Shown here piece by piece: positions 24,281 through 33,490 of a stretch of DNA of 64,000 nucleotides. The translations under genes and the position numbers were made by a program. Under the pieces are notes generated by a model. It saw only the letters and a list, made by a program, of their open reading frames with translations. It did no database searches and was not told the origin of the DNA. The stretch is from Peromyscus leucopus (taxonomy: Eukaryota; Chordata; Mammalia; Rodentia; Cricetidae): contig NC_051075.1 in NCBI RefSeq assembly GCF_004664715.2, forward strand, positions 34,492,504-34,556,503, given 5' to 3'. How positions within the stretch are numbered: position 1 is the stretch's first letter; each line of letters opens with the position of its first letter.

Positions 24281-24426
24281 GCCGGGCGGTGGTGGTGCAC
24301 ATCTTTAATCCCAGCACTTGAGAGGTAGAGGCAGGTGTATCTTTGTGAGTTTGAAGCCAGCCGGGTCTTCAAAGTGAGTTCCAGGAAAGGCACACAGCTA
24401 CACAGAGAAACCCTGTCTCAAAAAAC

Positions 24427-24458
<32 letters not shown>
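24281..24458 (+). repeat. B1 SINE, left half of a B1+ID composite
   Basis: It starts GCCGGGCGGTGGTGGTGCAC and has TAATCCCAGCACTTGAGAGG, GAAGCCAGCCGGGTCTTCAA and ACAGAGAAACCCTGTCTCAA, then a long A tail to 24458. It is a young-looking copy. Confidence 0.95.
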
Positions 24459-24460
<2 letters not shown>

Positions 24461-24545
24461 TTGGGGATTTAGCTCAATGGTAGAGTGCTTGCCTAGCAAG
24501 TGCAAGGCCCTGGGTTCAGTCCTCAGCTCCAGGAAAAAAAAAGAA
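24459..24545 (+). repeat. ID SINE, right half of a B1+ID composite
   Basis: A tRNA-Ala-like ID: GGGTTGGGGATTTAGCTCAA (A box region), AGAGTGCTTGCCTAGCAAGT and CCTGGGTTCAGTCCTCAGCT (B box region), with an A-rich tail. It directly abuts the B1 A tail. One 15-bp near-duplication, AAGAAATAGC(T/A)TATG at 24266-24280 and 24546-24560, brackets both elements together. Confidence 0.95.
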
Positions 24546-24719
24546 AAGAAATAGCATATGAATACCTAGACTATACAACATGCATTTGATTCTACAAAGA
24601 GCCTCAAAACAAGTCAAATATATTACAAAAAAAAGGAAGAAGAAAAAAATGACAAACCAGGATAACAAGGCATGTGCTATACTGAAGTTCCAACCCTTAA
24701 AATAAATACTCAAGAAATG

Positions 24720-25300
24720 ACAGAAGCCAGGAATGTTATTATGCAGATGAAATCTCCATTTTAATTAAGGGCTGAGAACAAGAGACCTGAGGGTCTAATT
24801 CCAGAGCTATTTTGACATACATCAAGCGTTCCTTAATTTACAGTGAAAGGTCTGTTTGACACGTTCTCGTGCCTCTGTGTTCCTACTAGCTATCAGTACT
24901 TTTAAGTGCTGTTTTGTCATTGACCTACATTAGGATATCAAATTATGACATCAACTTAATGAATGAGCATCATAATAATTCAGATGGCAAACTTCAGCCA
25001 AACAGTTTAAAGCATACCTCAACAGCAGTACAGTCCAAACGTCTGATTCTAACTTACTCATTCAGTGAGAGACACTGAAGAAAAATAAACACAATGACAA
25101 ATGGCCAAGTGGGCTTTTATGGTATTCTTAAAATTGGGATTTAGAAAGAGATTGTATCATCCAATTCCAGAAATAAGCTTCCTTTTCAAATAAGTAGGAT
25201 AAAAAATAATACTTTTCAAAAATTAAGTCTAGAATCTTGGACATGTTATAAACGTGCATGTTTATGAAATCCTCCAGTCACATGGATTGAATATCTGTCT
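24720..25300. other. Repeat-free block, candidate conserved noncoding DNA
   Basis: About 580 bp with no repeat signature. It is rich in TAAT/ATTA-type homeodomain core motifs (TTTTAATTAAGG near 24760, TTCCTTAATTTAC near 24830) and has no coding frame. Conservation cannot be judged from one sequence. Confidence 0.3.
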
Positions 25301-25384
25301 CATAATTTTCTTTCAGAACTGAGATAAAAGTGTACACGTGAGTTTTTGAAAATGACCACCATCATTGGTTCCCTAATCTTTTTT

Positions 25385-25508
25385 TCCTTTTTGATATTAT
25401 AATTACGTTGGTTCCCCCTTCTTTTCAATCCTTCAAACTCTCCCACATACTCCCTACCTCTACCTATCCTTTTTTTCAAGTTCATGACCTCCATTTCTTT
25501 AATAGAAA

Positions 25509-25555
<47 letters not shown>

Positions 25556-25600
25556 CCTAAATACATAAATCCCTGTATTAAGCTGCTATGCAAGTGTAAG
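25385..25600 (-). repeat. L1 3' UTR fragment with (TG)n, antisense
   Basis: CCTTCAAACTCTCCCACATA, AAGTTCATGACCTCCATTTC and TTTAATAG, then a (TG)n at 25514-25554 and TTCCTAAATACATAAATCCC, match the complement of rodent L1 3' terminal sequence. Open frames on both strands here run through the microsatellite and are artefacts. Confidence 0.6.
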
Positions 25601-25780
25601 TGGTTAAATACACCAATTCATGTTTCCTTTCTTCTCCTTGTCTCCAGCTACCCAGGGCTCTCCCTCCCTTATTTCCGTTATCTTGATTTTTCTTCCTCCT
25701 TTTGTCCTCCTTTTTATCTTTTCCTTTTTCTCCCCTTTTCTTTCTTCTTTTCTTCCACCCTACGCAGCATGTTGAATAAT
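25600..25780. repeat. Pyrimidine-rich low-complexity tract
   Basis: A CT-rich stretch dominated by TTC, TCC and CTTTT from about 25620 to 25765. Confidence 0.7.
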
Positions 25781-26019
25781 AATCTAAGCCTCCACAAAGA
25801 AAGAAAATTCTATGTTGAGATTTCCAAGATGCTCATTTATCTGAACTTTAATATAGCAAGAGAAAAAAATGGTTAAAAAATCTGAGACTTTTTATTTTCT
25901 AACATGAATTATCTGTATTTATCTTGGAAGGAAAAAAAATTGAAGAAATGGTTTTATGACTGCCATGAATATTGGTATCTGTTCCAATCTTGGGAGAAAG
26001 CACTCTCTTTGCTGTTTGG

Positions 26020-26246
26020 CCATAAAGTGCTGTACCAAGATTACTGGCCACTGCCTCAACTTGATATGTCCACCATGCTTTGTTGACTCCCATGGGAGGC
26101 CTGTCTATTTCTGAGCTGAGACTGAGGAGTGGGTGTGGGGCTAGATGGGAGGTAGGGGGTAGCTGGAGGAGAGGAGGGAAGGGAAACCGGGTGGTATGTA
26201 AAATAAACAAAAAATAATAATAAAAAAGTAAAAAAAAAACAAACAA
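26020..26246 (+). repeat. L1 (Lx-like) 3' end with A-rich tail
   Basis: CTGCCTCAACTTGATATGTC, CATGCTTTGTTGACTCCCAT, GGGAGGCCTGTCTATTTCTG, a GAGGAGTGGGTGTGGGG block and GGTATGTAAAATAAACAAAA are the signature of the rodent L1 terminal 3' UTR. Confidence 0.78.
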
Positions 26247-26249
26247 ACT

Positions 26250-27810
26250 CAGGGATGATGGCTAAAAGCATCATAGACAAAGGCATCACTGGAGAAGAGC
26301 TTCAAGGCTCTATTTAATACTATGGTAAGTTGTGATTTTCCTAGGACGCAGACACAATATACAACTGAATTATGCAAAGAATAATCTAAGGTAAGTGATG
26401 GGAGAGTCTCCTATGTCATTAGATAGATGCTTTACCTTTAATCTTGTCATTAGAGTTAAAACAGTCACAAACATGGACAGGACGCTAGAATAAGTACTAG
26501 GAATCTTAGACATTTGCTCTTGAAGTTTCTTCTCACGTCACAGACCTAGCCAAGGTCAGGACAGCAAGGGAGGCTTTGTTGATATTTTCACTTGTCATTT
26601 AATTACTATCTTCTTGACACAGCGGGTATTCAATATAGCATCATCAGCATCACATATAATAGCTCCTGTGGATTTTATTTTCAAGTGGATGTCTTACTCA
26701 AATGATGCATTCCATTTCTGCCTGTCATACATTGATTGCCCTAAAGGCTGGCAATTGAAACCCAGCCGCTGCCTGCTAAGAATGTCAGTGCTCAGTGCCA
26801 GCTTTCTCCTACCAGAGACTGTTATTACCTTCTCCTCTTCTGTGGCTTCCTCGGTGTTAGATGTTGACCCAGTGAGAACTATTAGAGCTAATTAACAGTC
26901 ATGTACCACCCAATAGTATTTACCCTACTCTGGTTTTTATCATCCCTGGAGAAAATAAAAGTAAAAAAAAATTGATTTTTGGCTATCAAGTTTTAAAAAA
27001 GGATGTAAAAGTCTTAAATGAGCAGTGAAATTGCAGTGCTGAGCCCATTGCTATTATCATTTTTGGGAGCCTGGGAAACTGTGTTTTTACTTTCATCTTC
27101 TCTCATGGCTATAGCTATCAATCACACATATTCAGAATAATACAATTAGTTAGCAACTGACCTTTAACGATGTGTTTTAACAGTCCTTTCCAGTTCTAAG
27201 GGTTTATGATGTTATATCTGTGTACACTTAGGATTAGCTAGTTCTATAAAAGGCTAAAAATTGGTTCCTTTCTCCCCAAAATACCCAATTTCAAATGTAA
27301 TAGTAAAGGGACAGAGTCAGAAAGATTCCAAAGTACCCCATATGAAGAGCCTTTCTGTTCCCAGCCTTCCACTTGGAATGATTCCCTGTCGCCAGAGAAA
27401 CCGACTCTGACAGACATGCCATATGTTATAGAGCATATGCTTTTTAAACATCCCCAGCAGGAATTACCACCGACAGCAGAGAAACCAGCAAGCTAAGGGC
27501 TTCTACATTCAATGGGCTGTATTCTCTCATATATATTCTGTGGATAAGTTTTGAAATATAAATTTTGCAAGTAAGGTTTGTAAAATCAGCTACCGATTTG
27601 TAAAGTAGTTTTCTACTGTAATTTGTTTTATTATTGTTTTAATTATTAGTGATATCTCACAAGAAGATGAAAATGAAGCTTATTCATAGTTAACTCAGAC
27701 AAACAATACATATGGGGATGGAGATAATGTAGGAATAGGTCTGTCTGGTACTATTTTCCCTTCAGGGGTAATCTGGAATAGAGGGAGCAGGGCTTCTGCT
27801 GTGAGAGGAA
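26250..27810. other. Unique stretch with an open frame at 26614-26895
   Basis: No repeat recognised across about 1.5 kb. A 93-codon plus-strand frame lies here, opposite to MDGA2. It has no recognised domain. Confidence 0.45.
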
Positions 27811-27814
27811 CCAG

Positions 27815-28215
27815 AAAGTAGGTTTATTGACTTCCGATTTCTTTATTTATAAGTTAACACACAATTGTGGCATTTCCATATGGACCTTGTTTCCACTGGG
27901 CTTCCTGCACCTTGCTTTCTGCTACTCTGCTGCCTTCCTGACCTTAATCACGTTCTCCCCAAAGACTTCCTTTGCTTTCATGTCATACGTATTTTATTGC
28001 CTGGTTCCCCCTTAAGAGCTTTTTCTCCCACATGATCTCCTTTATGGTTTTATCCACCCCCACATATTTTCACACTTATATATAGAAGCAAACAAGCAGC
28101 ATTTGACTATCTTAGTCTGGTTTATTTACTTGAGGGTATCTCCAGTTACATCCATTTTTCCTGAAAATCATGATTTCTTTTTCTATCCTTAATAAGCATT
28201 TGTTTGTTCTTCAGA
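27815..28215 (-). repeat. L1 3' region, antisense
   Basis: The plus strand carries complement-type L1 text: CTGCTGCCTTCCTGACCTTA, GTCTGGTTTATTTACTTGAG, TATCTCCAGTTACATCCATT and TTTCCTGAAAATCATGATTT. It is diverged, with no intact ORF. Confidence 0.68.
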
Positions 28216-28978
28216 ATCATGTGGCATAGTGCTAAAGTGGGGAGCACTTAATCACCTTAGAATGCATCAAGTAACCATAGTGCCTCCATCTCCCTCTTCC
28301 ATCATGACTGCTACCACTACTAGCATCCCCTCCTGAAAACCCACTGCCACCCTCATTGTGGAAGTATAATGAAGTACTTAATGTTCCCACAGGAAGCAAA
28401 GAAGAAAGAGTTTCTATAGTTGTGTCAGTGATGTGGACAGAAACATTCTGAAGAGTTATATGTACTCTAACTATTAAGATCATCCCTTCTCCCAGGATGC
28501 TTATGGGATATGTGGCTCATGATGATGCTTTGAATGGGAATTCCAAGTAAATGTCTCACTTATAATTATTTTAAAATGATTTATGGCTAGACTTGATTGA
28601 TAGCTACATTAAAAATAAATAATTGATTTATACCACAAAGAAAATGAGAAAATGAAGCTGCCTATAACTTAAAATGAATTACTAAACGTGAAAAACTAGA
28701 ATGCTGAAAGTGGTCTGTCACACAGCTTTGAAAATGGAAGCTGTGAGATGCAGGGAAGGGAAAGAGCCAAACATGGAATGTATCAGAAAGGAATGTGGTA
28801 AGAGTGAGAACGTGTATCAGTCAAGATTATGAGAAAAGTAAATCTTCAGCAACTGTGTGCAATGCAGTTTGGCAAATACTTAACTGAGAAGGGATAACGC
28901 ACTAACTGTATTTAGTTTTGTGACAGATAGGAAAATGTACAAAGCATTCTGTCTTCCAGAAGCTCGCAGTATGGTTAC
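28216..28978. other. Unique intronic stretch
   Basis: No recognised element. An 83-codon minus-strand frame at 28232-28483 is Ser/Gly-rich by composition and matches nothing I know. Confidence 0.5.
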
Positions 28979-28979
28979 A

Positions 28980-29450
28980 GAAATCACACATGTTACTGCC
29001 TATGGGCCAGTTATCTCAAGTTCATAAGGAACATTAGAGGGGAGGGCCATGAAATGCCATCTTTTGAGCATGACATGGCCTTGACATTCATGAACTTACA
29101 ACAGCTGCAGCTACCTGCATAGACTAAAAGAACAAACATTCAAACACAGATTGGGGGTATTAATGGAGCCCTGACCCACTGAGGGGAGCTAATTCCAATA
29201 CAGGGCTGCTGGAGAAGTCATCATCTTCAGAGATGCAGCCACTTGTCAATAGCTTATGGACCACTTCACATTTGTGCCCACACTAGTGGCACTTGTTCAA
29301 ATCAGTGGGTCAGAAAGCAAAAGGAAAAACAAAACAAAAAGCCATAAAGAGGGATGAATACTTGGTAGGAAGAAGGGGAGAGATGAGGTGGGGGAACATA
29401 GTAGGCTAGGGAATGAGTGTGACCAGGATATATTGCATACATGTGCTCTA
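28980..29450 (+). repeat. L1 3' UTR, sense on plus
   Basis: CATGACATGGCCTTGACATT, AACAGCTGCAGCTACCTGCA, AAATCAGTGGGTCAGAAAGC and GGAAGAAGGGGAGAGATGAG, then AGTGTGACCAGGATATATTG, follow the order of rodent L1 3' UTR copies. It has no coding sequence and no clear tail. Confidence 0.62.
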
Positions 29451-29454
29451 GTTT

Positions 29455-29845
29455 CCCTTAAGTTGCTATGACAGCACATAAGAGCTTTTAAAAACAACTT
29501 AGGGGAGAGAAGGTTTATTGTAGCTCATAATTTCACGTTCTATACTATCAGTGTGCAGGAGTCAGAGCAGTAGGAACATGAGGCAACTGGGCACATCACA
29601 TTCATAGTCAAGACCAGGAAGAATGAATGTATGCTTTGAAGCTTGTCTGCTTGTGCTCATCACTCTGATTATGGAATGAAGTCGTTCACAGAGGCATAAG
29701 TTTACCCATATCATGTAATTTAATTAAGACAATCTCCCACAGATATATCCATGGACCAACCCTTTCCGCACAATACTACATTATGACTTCCATCCCAGGT
29801 GAGTCTAGGCTGTGTCAAGTTGGTCTTTAACTATTCTAACATGTA
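29455..29845. repeat. Interspersed repeat of uncertain class
   Basis: GAGAGAAGGTTTATTGTAGC, AGTAGGAACATGAGGCAACT and GGTGAGTCTAGGCTGTGTCA, followed by AGTTGGTCTTTAACTATTCT, look like a rodent repeat that I cannot name surely. A MaLR-type LTR or a LINE tail are both possible. Confidence 0.45.
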
Positions 29846-29971
29846 TGAAGTTGTAGAAGAATAAGTTAATAAAAAGCTTTATTTTAAGAAAACAGTGCAT
29901 GTTCAACTAATTAGATGGAAAACGTCATTGTAACTTCCATTTAGAAGAAAAGACTAAAGAATTTATTTCTT

Positions 29972-30064
29972 GAGTTGGGGATTTAGCTCAGTGGTAGAGC
30001 TCTTGCCTAACAAGCACAAGACTCTGGGTTCGGTCCTCAGCTCCGGAAAAAAAAAAAAAAAAAA
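29972..30064 (+). repeat. ID SINE, young copy
   Basis: GAGTTGGGGATTTAGCTCAG, TGGTAGAGCTCTTGCCTAAC and CTGGGTTCGGTCCTCAGCTC, then a pure A tail. Both pol III box motifs are retained. A perfect 16-bp duplication, AAAGAATTTATTTCTT, lies at 29956-29971 and 30065-30080. Confidence 0.97.
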
Positions 30065-30080
30065 AAAGAATTTATTTCTT

Positions 30081-30480
30081 ATTTCTTCAATGCAAATCTA
30101 TCCAGATCCCAGATCCCAGATCCCAGTATGTTCTATGGATCTCCCTGGTCTCAGAACCATTGAGAAAAATCACTGTTTCAACAGAACTGTGGATCTTGAG
30201 TTCTTTGTATAAATTGTTTATTTTTGCATTAAAATATGACGAAATACAAAGGAAACAATTTACCTGGACTTTTGATATTGAAGCTTTGTTTCTCTACTTC
30301 CATTTCTACATAAATTGTTTAACTTTTCATGTTCTATTAACAACTTGAAATCTTAAAAGTAGTGAAAGCTTTTATTGTTTTCTTTTGATGGAGATTTTAT
30401 CTTAGTAAAAGAATGAAGAATTATACAGAATAATAAATGCTGTATTATTGTTTAGAGATAGAGATTCGGGGAGAGAGGGA
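30081..30480. other. Unique stretch with short ATCCCAG triplication
   Basis: CAGATCCCAGATCCCAGATC near 30103-30125 is a small tandem repeat. The rest is AT-rich with no identified element. Confidence 0.55.
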
Positions 30481-30488
30481 AAGGAGAT

Positions 30489-30494
30489 GGAAAG

Positions 30495-30560
<66 letters not shown>

Positions 30561-30614
30561 AAAAAAGAGGAGGAGGAGGAGGAGGAGGAGGAGGAGAAGA
30601 AGAAGAAGAAGAAG

Positions 30615-30658
<44 letters not shown>
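30489..30658. repeat. Compound microsatellite (GA)n-(GGA)n-(GAA)n-(CAA)n
   Basis: (GA)n at 30500-30551, an A/G linker, (GGA)n at about 30566-30595, (GAA)n at about 30595-30615 and (CAA)n at about 30614-30658. Positions 30489-30616 are 128 nt without a pyrimidine. Low-complexity frames on both strands (poly-Glu, -Arg, -Gln, -Thr, -Leu, -Ser) are artefacts. Confidence 0.98.
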
Positions 30659-30659
<1 letters not shown>

Positions 30660-30660
<1 letters not shown>

Positions 30661-30908
30661 GAATGGGCACCTTAGCAGAAATTAAAGAAAATACGTCATA
30701 GTAAACTTGAGGAAAACATTTAAGAAAAAAATAGGTACATGCATCTAAAAGTAATAAATTCTGGTGTTATCCTTGGCACAGTGGATCAAATACAGGTGTC
30801 CACAATCCATTGAATATGTGAAAATAAGAAAGAGGGTTTAAAAAATATTTTCAGCATAAAGAAATAAAAGGTTTAGTGTGATGAACATAATTACTCTGAT
30901 TCACACCA

Positions 30909-30955
<47 letters not shown>

Positions 30956-31512
30956 ACCAAAACATCAGAGTGTACCACATAAAAATGTACAATTGTATCA
31001 ATCAAAAATTTGACAAAAAGGAAGGTGTTATTAAGGCAGGTATCCTAGTCAGATCTGACTGCAGCACTGAGACAAACTTAAGGAGTTAAAAACTGCCCAA
31101 AGCAGGGGAATAAATAAGAAAATACACCAAAGTAAGATGTGACTCAAGAAATATTACAAAAATAGGAGTGTGATTTATTTTGGTTGCAAAATCAAAACTT
31201 GATTCATTTTCCTACTGTCCTCTGGATTAAGGAGAAGAAATTGACAATTCAGCCACACTCAAGTCATAAGTCAGTGTAATAGAATGACTGCATCCTTGCA
31301 CCATACCCTGGGTGATATACCAATCATGAAAAACCCTGATTGTGTCCACAGGAGGAGACGAGGGCTGTGATATGTGGTCAGTCCATTTTAGTTGGAAAGT
31401 CAGCATATACACTTGGAGATGGGACTGACTCAGAATCTCTTTGGATCAGGGCCCAAGAACCTATATTGTTACTTTCTATTAGCTCTAAGGATGCCATTCC
31501 TCCATAAAACTA
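30660..31512. other. Unique stretch with (CA)n
   Basis: A (CA)n run at about 30915-30953. The rest is AT-rich with no recognised element. Confidence 0.6.
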
Positions 31513-32290
31513 CTTTGAGAAGCTAGAGAGATGGCTTAGTGAATAAAGCTGGTGGCTCACAGATATGAGGATCAGAGATCAGATTTCCAGCACCTGTATA
31601 TATGCTACATGACCGTGGCATTTCATCCATAACTCCAGTGCCCAGGAAGAAGACAAGTGATCCCTTTAGCAAGCTAGCTAGCTAGACTATCCCAATTAGT
31701 TATCTCTCTGTTCAAGGGAAAGACCACAACTAAATACATAGGGTGGAAACTTACTGAGGAAGCCATCCACCTCCTGTCTCCACAAGCATACACACATATG
31801 TGCAAACCATCGGCACACATGTGATAATAATACTCACAAACATGTGCTGTGGGACGGTCTGTATGTCTGTATTGCTCTGATTGGTCAATAAATAAAACAC
31901 TGATTGGCCAGTGGCCAGGCAGGAAGTAGGTGGGACAAGGAGAGAGGAGAATTCTGGGAAGCGGAAGGCTGAGGTGGAGAGACACTGCAGCCGCTGCCAT
32001 GACCAGCAGCATGTGAAGATGCTGGTAAGCCACCAGCCACGTGGCAAGGTATAGATTTATAGAAATGGGTTAATTTAAGCTATAAGAACAGTTAGCAAGA
32101 AGCCTGCCACGGCCATACAGTTTGTATGCAATATAAGTCTCTGTGTTTACTTGGTTGGGTCTGAGCGGCTGTGGGACTGGCGGATGACAAAGATTTGTCC
32201 TGACTGTGGGCAAGGCAGAAAAACTCAAGCTACAAACATGTATGCACACACACAAATACACACACACACATACACACACACTCATGAACA
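31513..32290 (+). repeat. B4/RSINE-type SINE split by an LTR
   Basis: The head AGAAGCTAGAGAGATGGCTT, then GAGATCAGATTTCCAGCACC, TCCATAACTCCAGTGCCCAG and GAAGCCATCCACCTCCTGTC, fits a tRNA-derived rodent SINE. Its CA-rich tail is interrupted at 31844 by a solo LTR and resumes after 32234 (ATGTATGCACACACACAAAT). Confidence 0.65.
31845..32234 (+). mobile_element. Solo LTR of an endogenous retrovirus (class II, mys-like)
   Basis: A 390-bp block begins TGCTGTGGGACGG and ends CTCAAGCTACA (TG...CA ends). It is bracketed by a perfect 6-bp duplication AACATG at 31839-31844 and 32235-32240. Six-base duplications fit class II (ERVK-type) integrases. Inside are two ATTGG (inverted CCAAT) motifs and AATAAATAAA near the 5' end. 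No gag, pol or env sequence adjoins, so it is a recombination-reduced solo LTR. Resemblance to mys-related LTRs of cricetids is from memory. Antisense open frames here are not genes. Confidence 0.85.
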
Positions 32291-32294
32291 CACA

Positions 32295-33365
32295 CAAATC
32301 CTTTGAAAAGTACTGTTGTGTATTTAAAGATAAAATTGTATGAGGTAGGAAAAGAATTTGAAAAGGGACAGCTAAGGGTAATCTGAAGTTCTTTCTAATA
32401 CATTGAGTAAACAGAGCTTTACAAGATGATTATAACTTTATTGGACACAAAAAGGAGAGAAGGGTCTATTTCGAGTACGAGGAGTATGCTATAAAAAGGT
32501 TCAGAGATGAGGTGGGCAACAATTTTCTGAAAAGTATTTAAATGCATGGCAGCAGAACACAATGAGGAAATAAAGCAATAGACTGGTATCCTCAGCTACT
32601 AGGGGCTCCAGCTTCTAGACTCTGGCCATGCACTCTGGAAATAATAGAGAGAAAAAGACAGTGCTTGAAGATTCATCAAACTAAATCAGATAAAGATACA
32701 GAGAAACCACTCTAGACAGGATAAATGGAAAGAAGGACACGGTGAGGCAATATGAATGGCTCTACTGGGTAGAGCGGGTTCAACCTAAGACATGCATCCA
32801 GCAGAAGCCACACAGTGAATACCTGGAATTATAGACAAGGGAGTCAGAGTTTATTTAGCTAGTCTGTGCATGAGGACAGTAGGTATTAATCTGATAGCAA
32901 TGGAGAATTTGAAGAAAAAACTACATGGAATTAACAGACATATAATATTAGGCCTGTGTATTATACTTATTAGCTGCAAAGAACTATTCAATGGTTATGT
33001 ATACAGACAGACAGAGAAATGAGTAGGCATATCTCTTAAAGTAAATCTGTGAGATAGGCATTCACCTTCCAATTTTGAAAAGATGAAGAAGAAATTGAGA
33101 AATTTTGAGAAACTTAAAAAGGTGATGCGTTGTCTTAACTGCTGCACTGTAATACCCCTAAATAACTTTAAATTGTTTTCTGTAGTAAAGCTTTCCTCCC
33201 ACTGACTAAGTTTAAGACATTCTCATCTCTTACCTGAAATACAAAACCACAGTAGTCCCAGGGAAAGTTGTTATTCTGATAGTAAGTATTGAACTGAAGG
33301 CCTGGTACACTCTAGATATGGGCTTTTCCAGTGAGTTATTACCACTTCAGTCCACATTATTTTCA
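32295..33365. other. Unique intronic stretch
   Basis: AT-rich single-copy-looking DNA with nothing assignable. Confidence 0.55.
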
Positions 33366-33367
33366 TC

Positions 33368-33490
33368 AGTCTTTTTTTTTTTTTCTACAATACATCCTTA
33401 CTATGTAGCCTAGGCTTGCCTAGAACTAACAATTTAGCCCAGGATGATCTCAAGTTGTTAATCTCGTTACTTCAGCTCAAAATGGCTGTG
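33368..33490 (-). repeat. Diverged B1 SINE
   Basis: A T12 tract, then CATCCTTACTATGTAGCCTA, GGCTTGCCTAGAACTAACAA and CCCAGGATGATCTCAAGTTG, is the antisense B1 pattern with many changes. Confidence 0.65.

Noticed and set aside
24459..24545. tRNA gene call suggested by intact A and B boxes (also at 29972-30064)
   Set aside because: Both are ID SINEs derived from tRNA-Ala, with A tails and target duplications; they lack a tRNA cloverleaf 3' half.
25484..25876. 130-codon plus-strand frame
   Set aside because: It starts in an antisense L1 tail, runs through (TG)n (Val-Cys repeats) and a pyrimidine tract.
30437..30685. Overlapping open frames with poly-Glu, poly-Arg, poly-Gln, poly-Thr or poly-Leu runs on both strands
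   Set aside because: They are translations of the compound trinucleotide/dinucleotide microsatellite and have no unique protein sequence.
31674..32047. Two overlapping minus-strand frames of 98 and 119 codons
   Set aside because: They are antisense readings of a solo LTR and adjoining SINE, not viral or host genes.
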